This document shows positions 61,601 through 64,000 of a stretch of DNA of 64,000 bases, in pieces. Under the pieces are notes generated by a model. The model had not been told where the DNA came from. It made no database searches and saw only the letters and a program-made list of their open reading frames with translations. A program made the translations under genes and the position numbers. Source of the stretch: Hyalella azteca (Eukaryota; Arthropoda; Malacostraca; Amphipoda; Hyalellidae); assembly GCF_000764305.2 (NCBI RefSeq), contig NW_025942175.1, positions 126,147 through 190,146 on the forward strand, written 5' to 3'. Within the stretch, counting starts at the first letter, position 1. Each line of letters begins with the position of its first letter.

Positions 61601-64000
61601 AAAAAACTGCGTCAGTTACTTCCGAGGGCCATTATTGTAACAAAGATCAGCGGCAACTGGCTAGCAGCTGGTATTTAAGTCGTGTTTCAATCTGTGGCTC
61701 AAGGTGCCTCTTAAACATCACTTAAACAAGCGGCTCAAGGTGCCTCTTAAACATCACTTATGGCTGCTATACAAGACGTACTATGCTAGCCTTACTCACT
61801 GCTTTCACATTCTGCTTCACAAGCATCATTTCACTCTTGGAATCGAATGCTTATAGAGCTTCTAATTTACACCGTAACAAGAACTTTGGGCGTCCGTGTG
61901 CCAGCGGCTGACAGGAATAAAAATTTCGATAGGGTAAGTACTCGTGAAATACGGAGTAACCAAGTTTAACTTACATCTCGATTTCTGTATGTCTTTTCAA
62001 TTTGATGTTTTAGACGCGGCTTCTCTACATTACATGAGTGAAGATTTAGTGATGAGCAAGTTTGGTTCATTGGATTGTAATAATAAAAATATAAATACCG
62101 CATGATAGATTGAATTATGTTATGCATAGATTCTATCTATTATTTCACCTTCAATTTAAAGTGCAATGTTGTATATGAAGGAGTGAAATATTAGCGCATG
62201 CTTTTGCAATTGATATTATACGGCTGCATTTTTCAGCACTTATTTAAACTCTATGATATGATGAATGTAGCAACTTATCCGTTTTAACTGTCTTGTATTT
62301 ATTACTAACTTTTTTAACAAGCACATTCAAAGCTGTTAAGGTACAACTGGCATAGCTTAATTAATGGTTGTGAATTTTAAAGCTTAATTGAAAGAGGGAA
62401 AGAACACGATCATAAATGTAACGTTTTAAACTCTTACGACGATTAAAATCGCCTATCAATCTCCACGATAAGACTCACTAATATCAGTTCAGCAGATAAT
62501 TGTTCCGCCGTGCAGTGCTTAAAGATTATTCAACAGATTCAAACAAGAGTATTCCCTTGAATTTTGCTGTAGGCGCGTTATAGCGTCATATGACCTTCAC
62601 AATGAACGTTCTAAAAAGCAGACGTGCATTGAGGACCTGCTGACAATTTAATAGCCTCGGGAACTTGCTCTTTATGCATTATCTGATCAACTTACGCTTA
62701 GGACTGAAGAATGATTTTAATATTTATAACGAATTTACGTTCAAAGAAAATATACATTCAGAGAATGTATTTTCAAAGAAAAAATATTTAATTATATATT
62801 AAATATTTTTTTATTATTTTTTTTCAAATATTCAAAGAAAAATACATTTAATTGTGCATAAACAAGTAAAAACAAACAAATATCAATGGGCGCGGAACAA
62901 AAATCAATGAAATTCTTTCACTTTCATCGGGAAGAGAAAAGCGTAATTAGCTTATCGGCACGAAACGATTGGATGCTGAGATCGAGCTGTGGAAAAATTG
63001 GCCGAAATTGCGTTGCGTTTCTGGCCTAAACGATAAATGGTTTCATTTGTCCGGAAATTAGTTTTCACAGCAAATTACTGTGCAGGTAGCAAGATTTTGT
63101 GCGATAACACGCCTTGAAGTGAAATTGTAATAGATTTTTGCCTCGCAGGCGTTTTAATAATGGACTTAAAAGAACTAGATTGAAGACGAGGCAGTAAATC
63201 CCTTTCCCATTACTCACATGGGTGACATTCCACCAGTTGCTACTTAATCATAAATAAAGGTCACTATTTAATCGTAAGCTCATTTACAATTCAGAACTTT
63301 AGAGTTTATGAAAGCAAAAAGTTCAAGTTTCTTTATATTATTAGTTAGCTTGACGTAATTTATTATTCAGTGCTTAAAAATAATGAGAATCATGACTGAT
63401 AAATCATGACGCCGATTTTTAATGTGTAGATAGAATGTAGATATGTAGATAATGTGTAGAAAGAAGATAGAATTTCATCGGGTGTTCCTAATAAATAATA
63501 ATTTGTATTAATTAGCAGTTTGCTTAATAATTCTAAACTCTTACACAATCTGAATTACTTTCTAACATTTTGATAATCAATATTGCTCCAATAGAGCATA
63601 GATAATTAAAAACTTTATTTGAAGACTCCAGGGTATAAGTTGAAATAATTAATTAGCGTAGTAACTCAAAAGCTATATGTACAGAGTATTAAAAATAAAT
63701 ATATATATTTATAATAAAATTATGTTAATGTTATTAACGCACTTTCCTCTGACTGATTTGACCTGACCAATAAATTTTTCAACTCTCCTTCGTGAACGCG
63801 TATAATTCGTCATCAGTTGGCAAAAGTATGATCATAGTTTAGGTTAATGATCATTCGATTTAATAGATTTAATTAGATTTTAATTAGATTTAATTAGATT
63901 TATTTAGATTAAATCACGATAGATTTAATTAAATCGATACTTTAAATTCAGTTAATTTTACTTCTAGGCCTGAAAAAATATGACAAAACCTGGATCGAGC
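55601..64000. other. Intergenic DNA, no confident gene
   Basis: AT-rich. Open frames at 59685-59966 (-) and 60446-60703 (-) have no recognised domain. Small repeats: the doublet ggctcaaggtgcctctta at about 61697 and 61732, AT-rich repeats at 62750-62850, and a TTAATTAGAT array at 63855-63930. Confidence 0.5.
63855..63930. repeat. Short array of (TTAATTAGAT)n
   Basis: About six imperfect units of ttaattagat / ttaatagatt near the right end. Confidence 0.85.

Overview
The window looks like low-gene-density, AT-rich nuclear DNA of an arthropod, most likely an insect. Three things suggest this. The only recognisable gene is a Kekkon-type LRR/Ig transmembrane receptor, a family best known from insects. 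Its coding sequence is split by large introns with GT-AG borders. The rest is non-coding DNA full of short foldback elements, minisatellites and recent duplications. One unresolved base (n at 25062) shows a draft assembly. I see no bacterial genes, rRNA, tRNA or CRISPR array, and no transposase or reverse transcriptase that I can defend.

The main gene is on the minus strand. A large exon (39359 down to 37597) encodes a signal peptide, LRRNT, six or seven leucine-rich repeats, LRRCT, one Ig domain, a transmembrane helix and the start of a cytoplasmic tail. Read straight through, it stops after 588 codons, but that TGA lies inside a good 5' splice site (CG|GTGAGT). Further down the same strand I find three more exons with good splice sites and matching phase 2 junctions: 17966-17787, 10846-10397 and 7780-7684. 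The third of these also seems to end in a stop (TAA) that lies inside a GTAAGT donor. Joined, they give a predicted receptor of 829 residues, within the size range of Drosophila Kekkons as I remember them. The long cytoplasmic tail ends in two charged, coiled-coil-like helices. A possible 15-nt in-frame microexon lies at 15181-15195. Assigning the three small exons to the receptor is an inference from phase, strand and splice sites; transcript data would settle it.

Layout: 1-7683 is 3' flank. 7684-39392 is the gene, whose introns (2.6, 6.9 and 19.6 kb) hold most of the repeats. 39393-64000 is upstream or intergenic DNA with no confident gene.

Notable non-coding structure: (i) a 33-bp minisatellite at 37411-37620 that repeats the exon/intron border, splice donor included, six times; (ii) four copies of a ~140-180-bp foldback element with a PstI-type 16-bp palindrome, two of which have an unoccupied duplicate in the window; (iii) a B-A-B repeat composite at 27184-32095, with a second A copy at 15410-16604; (iv) a ~600-bp foldback element at 25201-25817 and, inverted, at 55005-55600, the first with an adjacent empty site; (v) two 730-bp direct repeats (48331-49060 and 49775-50504), identical by eye, flanking a repeat that contains a degenerate CCTAA tract.
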